Assembly: GCF_008040105.1 (NCBI RefSeq)
Contig: NZ_VRMG01000005.1
Span: 1-64,000 of the forward strand
Reading direction: 5' to 3'
Source of the DNA: Lacisediminihabitans profunda
GTDB taxonomy: Bacteria; Actinomycetota; Actinomycetes; Actinomycetales; Microbacteriaceae
DNA: 64,000 bases
In this document: positions 35,935-44,680 of the stretch, piece by piece
Position numbering within the stretch: the stretch's first letter is position 1
Layout: every line of letters begins with the position of its first letter
Translations under genes and position numbers: made by a program
The notes under the pieces: generated by a model
Told to the model about the DNA's origin: nothing
Database searches by the model: none
What the model saw: the letters and a program-made list of their open reading frames with translations, nothing else

Positions 35935-36830
35935 GTCGCTACCTGGTCACCGGCGGCTCCGGACGGCTGGGACGTTCCGTCGTCGCCGTGCTGGCCGGTG
36001 CCGGCCACGAGGTCATCTCGGTTGACCGCGAGCCACGCGCCGCGGGTACGGAACGGAGCATCGCTTGCGACCTCTCGGATGCGAACGCAACGGCAGAGCT
36101 TTTCGCTGAAGTGCGGCCCGATGCAGTTGTTCATCTCGCAGGCATAGCCATTCCGTTCGGCCGGCCCGACCCTGAGCTCTATGCAATAAATACGGGTCTC
36201 GCATTCAGCGTGCTCGAGGCAAGCCTGACCAGCGGGGTTTCATCCTTGCTGTTTGCCAGCAGCCCTACGGTCATTGGCTACGGCGCACCGGACGGGTGGC
36301 AGCCGGCGTATCTTCCGATCGACGAGCAGCACCCCCTCGCACCGTGGAACGCCTACGCTCTCGCGAAGCAGGCAGTCGAGGGCCTTGTCGCCATGGTCGT
36401 GCGCGCCCACGGCGATCGCCTTCGGATTGGGGCTTTCCGGCCGTGCTACGTGATCACGCCCGAAGAGTGGGCCGGTGCGCCGACGCAGCAGGGGCACACC
36501 GTGATCGAACGCCTCGACCGGCCCGAGCTGTCGGCGGTCGCGCTTTTCAATTACGTCGACGCGCGTGACGTCGGCGAATTCGTGCTCGCCTGGATTGATC
36601 GTGCCCACGAGATCCCGAACGGTGCAACCTTCTTCGTCGGAGCATCGGACTCGCTTGCCCGGGAGCCGATTACCGACCTTTTCCCCCGTTATCGGCCCGA
36701 ACTCGTTGAGGCCGCCGGCGCACTCGCTGTCCACGCACCGATATTCAGCTCGGAGCGGGCCGAGAGACTTCTGGGCTGGCGGGCGTCGCGCACTTGGCGC
36801 ACCGAACTCGCTAGGGAGGATGTCTCATGA
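35931..36830 (+). CDS. Uronate dehydrogenase-like SDR/epimerase-family enzyme
   Basis: A 299-residue extended SDR with N-terminal YLVTGGSGRLGRSV, HLAGIAIPFGRPDPE, a Ser-containing FASSPTVIGYG and catalytic Y142/K146 in YALAKQAVE. NAD-dependent uronate dehydrogenases share this layout, and the next three genes are the aldarate pathway, so oxidation of galacturonate or glucuronate to aldarolactone is likely. A plain sugar-nucleotide epimerase is the alternative. It starts with GTG 35931, overlapping the previous stop by 4 bp. Confidence 0.8.
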   Translation: MSRYLVTGGSGRLGRSVVAVLAGAGHEVISVDREPRAAGTERSIACDLSDANATAELFAEVRPDAVVHLAGIAIPFGRPDPELYAINTGLAFSVLEASLTSGVSSLLFASSPTVIGYGAPDGWQPAYLPIDEQHPLAPWNAYALAKQAVEGLVAMVVRAHGDRLRIGAFRPCYVITPEEWAGAPTQQGHTVIERLDRPELSAVALFNYVDARDVGEFVLAWIDRAHEIPNGATFFVGASDSLAREPITDLFPRYRPELVEAAGALAVHAPIFSSERAERLLGWRASRTWRTELAREDVS

Positions 36831-37741
36831 GTGAACTTGTCTTTCCACAGCGGGTGCTCTACTTTCCGGTCACTCCGTTCGATGAGCGTGGTGCTGTGGC
36901 GCCAGATGCCCTGGACGAACATCTCGCCTCTCGTCTCGTGCACAACCCCGGCGCCGTATTCATCGCCTGTGGCACCGGCGAGTTCCACGCGCTCTCGCTC
37001 GCCGAGTACGAGCTCGTCGTCGGGCGGGGGGTCGCAGTGACCTCTGGCACGGTGCCGGTGGTCGCTGGCACCGGTGGCCCGCTCGGCCATGCCATCGAGT
37101 GTGCGATCGCGGCCGAGAAACTCGGCGCAAACGCCCTGCTGGTCATGCCTCCCTATCTCGTTACCGGTCCGCAGGCGGGGACCGTCGCCTACGTGGAGAC
37201 GATCGCTGCCGCAACCGATCTACCACTCATCGTCTACCACCGCGGAGCCTCCCAGCTGAGCATTTCCTCGTTCGAAGTCCTCGCGGCCAACCCGCGTGTC
37301 GCCGGATTCAAGGACGGCGTAGGAGACATCGCTCTTGCCCAGGAGTTCGTGCTCGCTGCAGGTCGTTCCGGTCGCAGCGATCTCCAGTTCTTCAACGGGC
37401 TGCTCACGGCTGAACTAAGCCAGCGCGCTTACCGGGCTGTCGGGGTGCCGCTATATTCCTCCGCGGTGTTTGCGATGGCGCCTGAGATAGCCAACGCCTG
37501 GTTCCGGGCTTACATCGCACACGACGACGCGCGCCTCGATGAGCTTCTCGAGGGCTTCTTTGTTCCTCTCGTGCGCTTGCGCGACACAACACCTGGCTAC
37601 GCGGTCGCGCTCATTAAGGCCGGCCTTGAACTCGCCGGCGCGCGAGTCGGGGGGGTGCGGCCACCGCTAGTCGCCCCGTCTGCCGAGCACAGAGAGCGGC
37701 TCGCTCGCGTCCTCGAGCGCGGGAGGGAGCTCGTCGGATGA
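36827..37741 (+). CDS. kdgD: 5-dehydro-4-deoxyglucarate dehydratase
   Basis: A 304-residue DapA-superfamily TIM-barrel. The Schiff-base lysine is K162 in GFKDGVGD, the supporting tyrosine is Y137 in IVYHRG, and GTGEFHALS replaces the DapA GTTGE-type loop, a pattern of KdgD. It dehydrates and decarboxylates 5-dehydro-4-deoxy-glucarate to 2-oxoglutarate semialdehyde. It overlaps both neighbours by 4 bp. It is the key marker that identifies this cluster as the oxidative hexuronate/aldarate route. Confidence 0.9.
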   Translation: MSELVFPQRVLYFPVTPFDERGAVAPDALDEHLASRLVHNPGAVFIACGTGEFHALSLAEYELVVGRGVAVTSGTVPVVAGTGGPLGHAIECAIAAEKLGANALLVMPPYLVTGPQAGTVAYVETIAAATDLPLIVYHRGASQLSISSFEVLAANPRVAGFKDGVGDIALAQEFVLAAGRSGRSDLQFFNGLLTAELSQRAYRAVGVPLYSSAVFAMAPEIANAWFRAYIAHDDARLDELLEGFFVPLVRLRDTTPGYAVALIKAGLELAGARVGGVRPPLVAPSAEHRERLARVLERGRELVG

Positions 37742-38799
37742 CGGGCCTGATCGAAAGCGTATCGACGCGCGTCATCCATGTACCGCTCTCGCGTCCGTGG
37801 GCTGAAGATGTGCGAGAGATCGGCGTCGTAGAAGTCTGTGTCAGCCGCGACGACGGGATCGTTGGCCACGGCTTCTCCTGGACCCCGTCAATCGGAGCGA
37901 CTGCCGTCGACGCCCTCATCCGCGACGACCTCGCCCCATGGTTGACTGGCCGACCGGCTGACGCGAGCATCTGGCAGCAAGCCTGGGAGCACGTGCACGA
38001 GGCCGGCGGCGGAGGCATTACGACAATCGCGCTCGCGGGAGTCGACCTCGCCCTCTGGGATCTCAACTTGCGCGAGCGCGGGCTCGCCCTAGCCGACGCG
38101 CTCGGCCGAAAGCATGAGAGCCTGCCCGCCTACGGCAGCGGCGTTAACCTGCACTACACGATTGAGGAACTCGTGTCGCAGGCTGCGCGTTGGCGCGACG
38201 CCGGTTACGGCGGGGCAAAGATCAAAGTGGGCAAGCCCGACCTCGCCGAAGACGTCGACCGGGTTGCCGCCGTCCGCGAGACGATCGGGCCAAACCTTCG
38301 ACTCATGATTGACGCCAACCAACGTTGGGATCTCGGCCGCGCGACCCATGCTGTCGCCGAGCTTGCGCCCTTCGGCCTCGAGTGGATCGAGGAGCCGCTG
38401 CGCTCCGACGACAGCCGCGGTTATCGCCAACTTCACGACCTGATCGACGTGCCGATCGCACTCGGCGAAAACCTTCACACCATCCACCGTTTCCGGGAAC
38501 TCATCGACGCCGAGGCGATCGACGTCATTCAGCCGAACGTCGTGCGGGTCGGCGGCATCACCCCTTTCCTCCGCATCGTGGAACTCGCGCGGGAATCGGG
38601 TCTGCTTCTCGCCCCGCACCTCTTGCCGGAGCTCTCCGCCCAGCTGGCCTTCGCTCTGCCGGAGAAATGCTGGGTGGAGGATGTGGAGGACGCAGGATTC
38701 GCCTCGCTCGGAGCGTTGGCGGAGCCGAGTGGAGTAGACATCGTGTCAGGCAGGGCCGTCGGCGGTCACGCCCTCGGTATTGGCATCAGGTTCGCGTGA
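37738..38799 (+). CDS. Aldarate dehydratase-like enolase-superfamily enzyme
   Basis: A 353-residue mandelate racemase-type enzyme. Visible catalytic residues are the KxK pair K161/K163 in AKIKVGK, metal ligands D192 (MIDANQ), E218 (WIEEPL) and E244 (LGENLH), and H294 in LAPHLLPELS. The AEDVDRVAAVRE and late WVEDVE segments resemble galactarate/L-talarate dehydratases. In context it should turn galactarate or glucarate (or the aldarolactone, as galactarolactone cycloisomerases do) into 5-dehydro-4-deoxyglucarate for KdgD. No lactonase gene is present, which makes the cycloisomerase option worth testing. Confidence 0.85.
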   Translation: MTGLIESVSTRVIHVPLSRPWAEDVREIGVVEVCVSRDDGIVGHGFSWTPSIGATAVDALIRDDLAPWLTGRPADASIWQQAWEHVHEAGGGGITTIALAGVDLALWDLNLRERGLALADALGRKHESLPAYGSGVNLHYTIEELVSQAARWRDAGYGGAKIKVGKPDLAEDVDRVAAVRETIGPNLRLMIDANQRWDLGRATHAVAELAPFGLEWIEEPLRSDDSRGYRQLHDLIDVPIALGENLHTIHRFRELIDAEAIDVIQPNVVRVGGITPFLRIVELARESGLLLAPHLLPELSAQLAFALPEKCWVEDVEDAGFASLGALAEPSGVDIVSGRAVGGHALGIGIRFA

Positions 38800-38813
38800 A
38801 CGGGGAGAACACC

Positions 38814-40223
38814 ATGGACAATTCGATATTCGAACTGGCTGCCGGGGCGGCCTCCGTGATGGTGCGCTCGTCCGGCGTTCAGCGCGCGGGGTGGCTGCGG
38901 GCGGTGGCCGCCGCCCTTGATGCGCACACAGCGGAACTGGTCGCTGTCGCCGACGTTGAGACCCGCCTCGGAGTGGCACGGCTATCCGGCGAGGTCGCGC
39001 GCACCAGCGGGCAATTGCGGCTGTTCGCTGACGTGGTCACGGAGGGCTCGTACATCGAGGCCACGATCGACCATGCCGACCCAGGAACGGCTCCTCCCCG
39101 GCCGGACCTCCGGAGGATGCTGCGGCCCCTCGGCCCGGTCGCCGTCTTCTCTGCGTCCAACTTTCCCTTTGCATTCTCGGTCGCCGGCGGTGACACTGCC
39201 TCCGCGCTCGCCGTCGGATGCCCCGTGATCGTCAAAGCACACCCCGGGCATCCGGAACTTTCACGACTTACCGCAGGCATCGTCCAGGAGGCACTGCTGG
39301 CGGCGGGCGCTCCTGTTGGGGCATTCGCTCTCGCCGAGGGGTATGAGGCAGGTGTAGCGCTCGTGCAACATCCCGTCATCACTGCGGTGGCCTTTACCGG
39401 CTCGGTTGCCGGTGGCCGGGCACTGCACGATCTCGCCGCAGCGCGCCCGGCGCCGATCCCGTTCTATGGCGAGCTCGGCAGCATCAACCCCGTCGTAGTC
39501 ACCCGCGCAGCCGATGCTGCGCGGGGTGCGGCGCTCGCGAACGGACTCGCTGGCTCGTTCACCCTCGGCGCCGGGCAGTTCTGCACCAAGCCCGGAGTCG
39601 TCTTCATTCCAAGAGGCTCAGAGCTGGAACGGGAGCTTGCGACGCTTGCCGTGCCGGCAGCCCATACCATGCTCACGGAATCGATCGCGAAGGGCTTCGC
39701 CTCCGGTGTCGAGCGGCTGCTCGCGATCCCCGGCGTTGAACGTGTCGCCGGGACCCAGGACGGGCCGCTCGTCGTCACGGCCTCATTCGACGCGCTCGAT
39801 GCGCACGCGGATGAGTTGCTCGCGGAAGTGTTCGGGCCAGTGACCGTGCTCCTGCGTTACGACTCGGAAGAGCAGTTGCTCGCCGCGCTCGACATCTTGG
39901 AGGGAAGCCTCACCGCGACGCTTCACTCCGAGGACTCCGACGACACTGTGGCAGTGATCGAGCGGCTCGAACAAGTCGCAGGGCGCGTGCTGTTCGCCGG
40001 CTGGCCCACCGGAGTCGCTGTCACCTGGGCACAGCACCATGGCGGTCCGTGGCCGTCGACGACTTCGCAGTTCACGTCCGTGGGCGCAACGGCAGTTCGA
40101 CGCTTCCTCCGCCCGATCGCGTACCAGGACGCTCCGGACGCGATGCTGCCGCCCGCGCTACGCGAGGAGAACCCGCTCGGCATTCCGCGGCGGGTGGACG
40201 GCGTGCTGGTCTGCGTGACATGA
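38814..40223 (+). CDS. 2-oxoglutarate-semialdehyde (2,5-dioxovalerate) dehydrogenase
   Basis: A 469-residue ALDH of the KGSADH type. It has the short motif ASNFPFAFSVAGGDTASALA, AFTGSVAGGRAL, general base in FYGELGSINPVVV and catalytic C257 in GAGQFCTKPG; the C-terminus includes WPTGVAVTWAQHHGGPWPST. It oxidises the KdgD product to 2-oxoglutarate, feeding the TCA cycle. ATG 38814 has GGGGAG at the right spacing. It is the last gene of the operon that starts at 32728. Confidence 0.92.
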   Translation: MDNSIFELAAGAASVMVRSSGVQRAGWLRAVAAALDAHTAELVAVADVETRLGVARLSGEVARTSGQLRLFADVVTEGSYIEATIDHADPGTAPPRPDLRRMLRPLGPVAVFSASNFPFAFSVAGGDTASALAVGCPVIVKAHPGHPELSRLTAGIVQEALLAAGAPVGAFALAEGYEAGVALVQHPVITAVAFTGSVAGGRALHDLAAARPAPIPFYGELGSINPVVVTRAADAARGAALANGLAGSFTLGAGQFCTKPGVVFIPRGSELERELATLAVPAAHTMLTESIAKGFASGVERLLAIPGVERVAGTQDGPLVVTASFDALDAHADELLAEVFGPVTVLLRYDSEEQLLAALDILEGSLTATLHSEDSDDTVAVIERLEQVAGRVLFAGWPTGVAVTWAQHHGGPWPSTTSQFTSVGATAVRRFLRPIAYQDAPDAMLPPALREENPLGIPRRVDGVLVCVT

Positions 40224-40354
40224 ACGCACTCGGTCTCCTGTGCTGGAGACTTCCAGGCCCGCTCGTCGAGTCGGGAGCGATTCGAGATTGGCGGTATGAA
40301 GCTCGGGCCGCATTGAGCGTCGAGTTGTCGGCAAGCCTTTCTACGGTCTCCTGA

Positions 40355-40714
40355 TATCGCGTACAAGGGAGTAACGACGTCGACGAGCTGGGATCGCATG
40401 TCCTCGTACTCGAGACCGCCTGACGAGACAATGGTGCGCAGGTTGTCGACCATCCCGTGCTTCGTTGCTGCCCAGTCGGCAAACAGATCCATCCACGTGC
40501 GCAGCGCCTGGAACGGCAGCGCGCTGGTCAGCAGTTCGTCTGCGCTGGTGCTCAATCGCTCGACTTGGTCGCGATAAACGGCCGCGACTAGGGCTTCGCG
40601 TGTGGGGAAGTGGCGGTAGAGCGTGCCGATTTCGACGCCCGCTACTTGCGCGATTGACTCCAGCGGCACGCGATTCTCACTGGTGGCGAACGCGCGAGTG
40701 GCGACTGCGATGAG
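40355..40714 (-). pseudogene. TetR-family regulator remnant
   Basis: On the minus strand ATRAFATSENRVPLESIAQV and GTLYRHFPTREALVAAVYRD give the TetR helix-turn-helix, followed by a ligand-domain start to about DVVTPLYAIS. Upstream, the expected N-terminal start is replaced by unrelated hydrophobic sequence. Downstream, the frame leaves TetR-like sequence and runs antisense into the dehydrogenase gene. Both ends are therefore broken and the gene is probably dead. Flanks 40224-40354 and 40715-40932 hold no gene. Confidence 0.7.
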
Positions 40715-40932
40715 GGTTACGGCCAGCCCCACGGCAATCGAGCCGTCGGCAATCGCACAAGCATTCTGGACAATGACCAAACAGCGCATAGCAACCCGAG
40801 TGCGTATCGCGGAGTGATTTCACCTTCGTCACCGCGCCGCAGTTCGCATCCACCAGAGGGTTCGGCTGGTGACCTGTGCGTCAGGACCTTCGACCCTTGC
40901 CGGAACGGACAACGCGAAGCGACCATAACGTG

Positions 40933-41721
40933 ATGCTGGTGAAGGAGGGTGGCCGCGACCGCCATGAACCGATCTACTCCCTCGCGATAGGAATTGGCCG
41001 TGTCTTGTTCGGCGGGCTGCTCCAGCTGAAGCCAATCGTGTCGGGCATCGAACTGATTCCGCGCAGCGGAGGGGCGGTGCTCGCCCTGACGCATTTCGGC
41101 TACCTGGATTTTGCGTTGACCGAGTGGGTGGTCTGGCTGCACACCCGGCGCCGCATCCGGTTCCTGGCGACCCAGGCCGCGTTCGATAAGCCCGTTGTCG
41201 GCTGGCTGTTGCGGTCAATGAGGCACATCTCGGTGAACATGCAGGCTGGCGGCGACGCCTACGTCAACGCTGTCGAGGCACTTCGGTCCGGGGAACTGGT
41301 AGGGGTCTTCCCGGAAGCCGGTGTGAGCGCATCGTTCACCGTGCGGAAGTTCAAGACCGGTGCAGTTCGGATGTCGGCAGAAGCCGGCACCCCGATCGTT
41401 CCGATAGTCGTCTGGGGCGGGCAGATGCTGAAGACCAAGGCGCATCGCGCTCGGCTTCGTGACGCCTTCCGCGCGCCCATCCTCGTCGACGTGGCCGAAC
41501 CGATTCGGGTCAGTTCCGCGGATGATCCTCAAGTGGCTACCGAGCAGCTCCGGCAGACCATGCAAGCCCACCTCAACAGAACTCAGGCCTCCTACCCACG
41601 CACTGGATCGGGCCAATGGTGGCAACCCGCACATCTCGGCGGGACTGCGCCCACGCCGGAGGTCGCAGCGGTCGCCGAGACAGAGCGACAGCGACGCAAG
41701 GCCGCGGCCCGTGGCCGGTAG
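40933..41721 (+). CDS. PlsC-type 1-acylglycerol-3-phosphate acyltransferase
   Basis: A protein of about 262 residues. It has the acyltransferase HX4D motif in LTHFGYLDFAL, a second block around RIRFLATQAAFDKPVVGWLL, the phosphate/glycerol-binding FPEAGVS and the VPIVVWGG block IV. It transfers acyl chains to lysophosphatidic acid or related acceptors at the membrane. The start is uncertain (GTG 40876, GTG 40930 or ATG 40933, none with a strong Shine-Dalgarno). Its stop overlaps the next gene's GTG by 11 bp. Confidence 0.85.
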   Translation: MLVKEGGRDRHEPIYSLAIGIGRVLFGGLLQLKPIVSGIELIPRSGGAVLALTHFGYLDFALTEWVVWLHTRRRIRFLATQAAFDKPVVGWLLRSMRHISVNMQAGGDAYVNAVEALRSGELVGVFPEAGVSASFTVRKFKTGAVRMSAEAGTPIVPIVVWGGQMLKTKAHRARLRDAFRAPILVDVAEPIRVSSADDPQVATEQLRQTMQAHLNRTQASYPRTGSGQWWQPAHLGGTAPTPEVAAVAETERQRRKAAARGR

Positions 41722-43474
41722 CAGTCTCGCCGCCTACGCTTCGCGACCATGGCTGGCCTCCTATCCCGACGGTGTGCCCGCCGAAATCGACATGCCCACC
41801 GGTTCCCTCGTCGACCTGATCGACCATTCCGTGTCCGAGTTCGGGGCCACGGTGGCGCTGCAGTTCTTCGGCCGACGCATCACCTACACGCAACTGGGTG
41901 AGCGGATCAGCTCTGCCGCGGAGGCGCTCCGGCGGTTGGGCGTGAAGGCAGGCGACCGCGTCGCCTTGGTCCTGCCGAATTGCCCGCAGCTTGTGGTGGC
42001 GTTTTACGCAGTGTTGCGTCTGGGGGCGATCGTGGTGGAACACAACCCGCTTTACACCGCAACGGAACTCGAGCAGCAGTTCGCGGACCACGGCGCAGGT
42101 GTGGCAGTCGTCTGGAACAAGGCCGCGGAGAAGGTCGCCAATCTTCCCGACCCGGTGCGGCCCGCGGCGATTCTGTCGGTCGACCTGATTTCGGAGATGC
42201 CCGTTCACACCCGGTTGGCGCTTCGCCTGCCCCTGGCGAAGTCTCGGTCTGCTCGTGCGCAATTGACGACAGAGGCGACGTTGACGGGGACAGATCGCTG
42301 GGATCGACTCGTCCACGGTCCGACGATCGACCCCGCACACGTACGGCCTTCCATCGACGACGTCGCCGTTCTGCAGTACACGAGCGGAACCACGGGGGCA
42401 CCCAAGGGGGCCATCCTCACGCACGGCAACCTGGTAGCCAACGCCGCCCAGGGCAGGGCGTGGGTTCCCGGGCTTCAACCGGGCAAAGAGACTATCTATG
42501 CCGTGCTTCCGCTCTTTCACGCCTACGGGCTCACGCTCTGCCTCACCTACGCGATGAGCATCGGAGCCACCTTGGTGCTCTTCCCGCGGTTCGACGTCGA
42601 CCTGGTGCTCGATGCGATGCGCCGAACACCCGCCACCTTCCTTCCTGGTGTTCCTCCGATCTACGAGCGACTGGTCGTGGGGGCAGCGCGACGCAGCATC
42701 AAGCTCACGGGCATCCGATATTCCCTCTCCGGCGCGATGAGCCTGCCGGCGGCAACGATCAAGATCTGGGAAGAGGTGACCGGTGGCCTCTTGGTCGAGG
42801 GATACGGCCTGACGGAAACGTCTCCAGTGGCCCTGGGCAACCCGATGGGCCCGGCGCGACGACCCGGCACGGTCGGGATCCCGTTTCCGAGCACCGAGAT
42901 CCGTGTCGTCGATCCCGATGATCCGGCGAGTGATCGCCCTGTGGGGGTTGCTGGCGAGTTGCTGATTCGAGGACCGCAGGTCTTCTCCGGCTACTGGAAT
43001 CGACCCGCCGAGACGGCCGCGGCGCTCTTGCCCGGCGGCTGGTTGCGATCGGGCGACATCGTCACGATGTCCGCCGACGGCTTCGTGACCGTGGTGGACC
43101 GAATCAAAGAGTTGATCATCACCGGTGGATTCAACGTCGCCCCGACCGAGGTCGAAGAGCAATTGATGGAGCACCCCGACGTTGTCGCTGCGGCCGTCGT
43201 CGGAGTGCCGTCGAGATCGGGCGAGGACGTGATGGCCGCCGTCGTCCTGCGCGATGGTGCACTATTCGATTCGGAGGCGCTCCGGGAGTTCTGCAGGAGA
43301 CGTCTCACGGCGTACAAGGTGCCCAAGCGCATAGTCCGCGTCGACGAATTGCCGCGTTCGTTGATCGGCAAGGTGCTTCGTCGCCAGGTGCGTTCGACGA
43401 TCATGGCTGTGCTGCAAGCGAACGCTGCGTCTTCTGAGAACCCGCCTAGTGCGCGGGCTGAAGACGGCGCCTAA
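41711..43474 (+). CDS. Long-chain fatty-acid-CoA ligase
   Basis: A 587-residue AMP-forming ligase of the ANL superfamily. The P-loop is YTSGTTGAPKGA (about residue 223), followed by LPLFHAYGLTLCLTYAM, EGYGLTETSPVALG, the hinge region DIVTMSADGFVTVVDRIKELI and the C-terminal lysine in LIGKVLRR. GTG 41711 was chosen because it gives usual family length and couples to plsC. It activates fatty acids with ATP and CoA for lipid synthesis or degradation, here probably for lipid remodelling with its neighbours. Confidence 0.9.
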   Translation: MAGSSLAAYASRPWLASYPDGVPAEIDMPTGSLVDLIDHSVSEFGATVALQFFGRRITYTQLGERISSAAEALRRLGVKAGDRVALVLPNCPQLVVAFYAVLRLGAIVVEHNPLYTATELEQQFADHGAGVAVVWNKAAEKVANLPDPVRPAAILSVDLISEMPVHTRLALRLPLAKSRSARAQLTTEATLTGTDRWDRLVHGPTIDPAHVRPSIDDVAVLQYTSGTTGAPKGAILTHGNLVANAAQGRAWVPGLQPGKETIYAVLPLFHAYGLTLCLTYAMSIGATLVLFPRFDVDLVLDAMRRTPATFLPGVPPIYERLVVGAARRSIKLTGIRYSLSGAMSLPAATIKIWEEVTGGLLVEGYGLTETSPVALGNPMGPARRPGTVGIPFPSTEIRVVDPDDPASDRPVGVAGELLIRGPQVFSGYWNRPAETAAALLPGGWLRSGDIVTMSADGFVTVVDRIKELIITGGFNVAPTEVEEQLMEHPDVVAAAVVGVPSRSGEDVMAAVVLRDGALFDSEALREFCRRRLTAYKVPKRIVRVDELPRSLIGKVLRRQVRSTIMAVLQANAASSENPPSARAEDGA

Positions 43475-43562
43475 CCTGAAAGTAGTCGAGTAACCCCGGA
43501 CCGTGGTCGCTTCTCTCCTTCCCCGCACGGGGAAATGACCTACCTACCGAGATGAAAAACGC

Positions 43563-44660
43563 ATGACCAGCACAGCCCCCGCCCAACCCCTTTTCTTGAA
43601 GACGAAGCCCAAGTCTGGCCGAGCGAATCCCACGACGGAGTACTCGGCACTCCTCCACACGGTTCGTGATGCCGGCCTTCTGCGCAGACGCACCGGCTTC
43701 TACTTCCTGGTCTTCGGACTCATCACTCTGGCACTCGGTGGTGCCGTGGCGGGGATCTTGCTGCTCGCCCACACCTGGCTCGTGCTTCTCATCGCCGCAG
43801 CGCTCGGGATCATCTTCACCCAATATGCGTTCCTCGCCCACGAGGCGTCGCACCGACAAGTCTTCACCTCCGGGAAAGCGAACGATGTCGCCGGCCGTAC
43901 CATCGCCAATCTCTTCGTAGGCATCAGCTATTCGTGGTGGATGACGAAACACAGCCGCCATCACGCCAACCCGAACGTGATCGGCAAGGACCCGGACATC
44001 GAGCCAGACTTCGTCTCCTTCACGGCCGACGACGCCGCCAGGACGAGAGGGTTCCGCGCCTGGTTCACCAAGCGGCAGGGATACCTCTTCTTCCCCATCC
44101 TGATGTTCGAGGGACTGAACCTGCATTTCCACGGGTTCCGCACCGTCTTCGGCCGGGGCAAGGTGGATAAGCGCTGGCTCGAGATACTGATGCTGACCAC
44201 GCGAGTCGCACTCTACCTTGCGGCAATCTTCCTGCTCCTGTCGCCCGGAATGGCGTTCGCGTTCATCGGCGTGCAGTTGGCGGTGTTCGGAATCTACATG
44301 GGCGCGTCCTTCGCGCCGAACCATAAGGGCATGCCCGTTCTCGCCAAAGACAGCAAGGTCGATTTCCTGCGGCGGCAGGTGCTGACCTCACGCAACATCG
44401 CCGGTGGCGGCCTGGTCGACGCCTTCATGGGCGGCCTGAATTACCAGGTTGAACATCATCTCTTTCCGAACATGCCCAGACCGCATCTCAAAAGGGCTCA
44501 GGTCATCACCCGGGAGTATTGCGCGGCCAACGACATCCTCTACACCGAGACAACGCTGCGAAAGTCGTACGCGATCGTCATCCGCTACCTCAATCGGGTC
44601 GGCCTCAGCGCGGTAGGCGACCCATTCGACTGTCCGGCGGCTACCGCATTCGGCCGTTAG
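43563..44660 (+). CDS. Membrane acyl-CoA fatty acid desaturase
   Basis: A 365-residue integral membrane di-iron desaturase. The three histidine boxes are HEASH (H93, H97), HSRHH (H130, H133, H134) and QVEHH (H298, H299), with hydrophobic pairs at about 45-85 and 215-245. It introduces a double bond into acyl chains using O2 and an electron carrier, often cold-induced in this group. It lies 88 bp after the acyl-CoA ligase and is probably part of the same lipid module. Confidence 0.92.
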   Translation: MTSTAPAQPLFLKTKPKSGRANPTTEYSALLHTVRDAGLLRRRTGFYFLVFGLITLALGGAVAGILLLAHTWLVLLIAAALGIIFTQYAFLAHEASHRQVFTSGKANDVAGRTIANLFVGISYSWWMTKHSRHHANPNVIGKDPDIEPDFVSFTADDAARTRGFRAWFTKRQGYLFFPILMFEGLNLHFHGFRTVFGRGKVDKRWLEILMLTTRVALYLAAIFLLLSPGMAFAFIGVQLAVFGIYMGASFAPNHKGMPVLAKDSKVDFLRRQVLTSRNIAGGGLVDAFMGGLNYQVEHHLFPNMPRPHLKRAQVITREYCAANDILYTETTLRKSYAIVIRYLNRVGLSAVGDPFDCPAATAFGR

Positions 44661-44680
44661 GGATTTCGCGCCGGCGGGCC

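Noticed and set aside
39923-40354. C-terminal part of the long TetR-containing minus-strand ORF
   Set aside because: It lies antisense to the KGSADH gene and has no TetR-like sequence; only 40355-40714 is supported as a regulator remnant.
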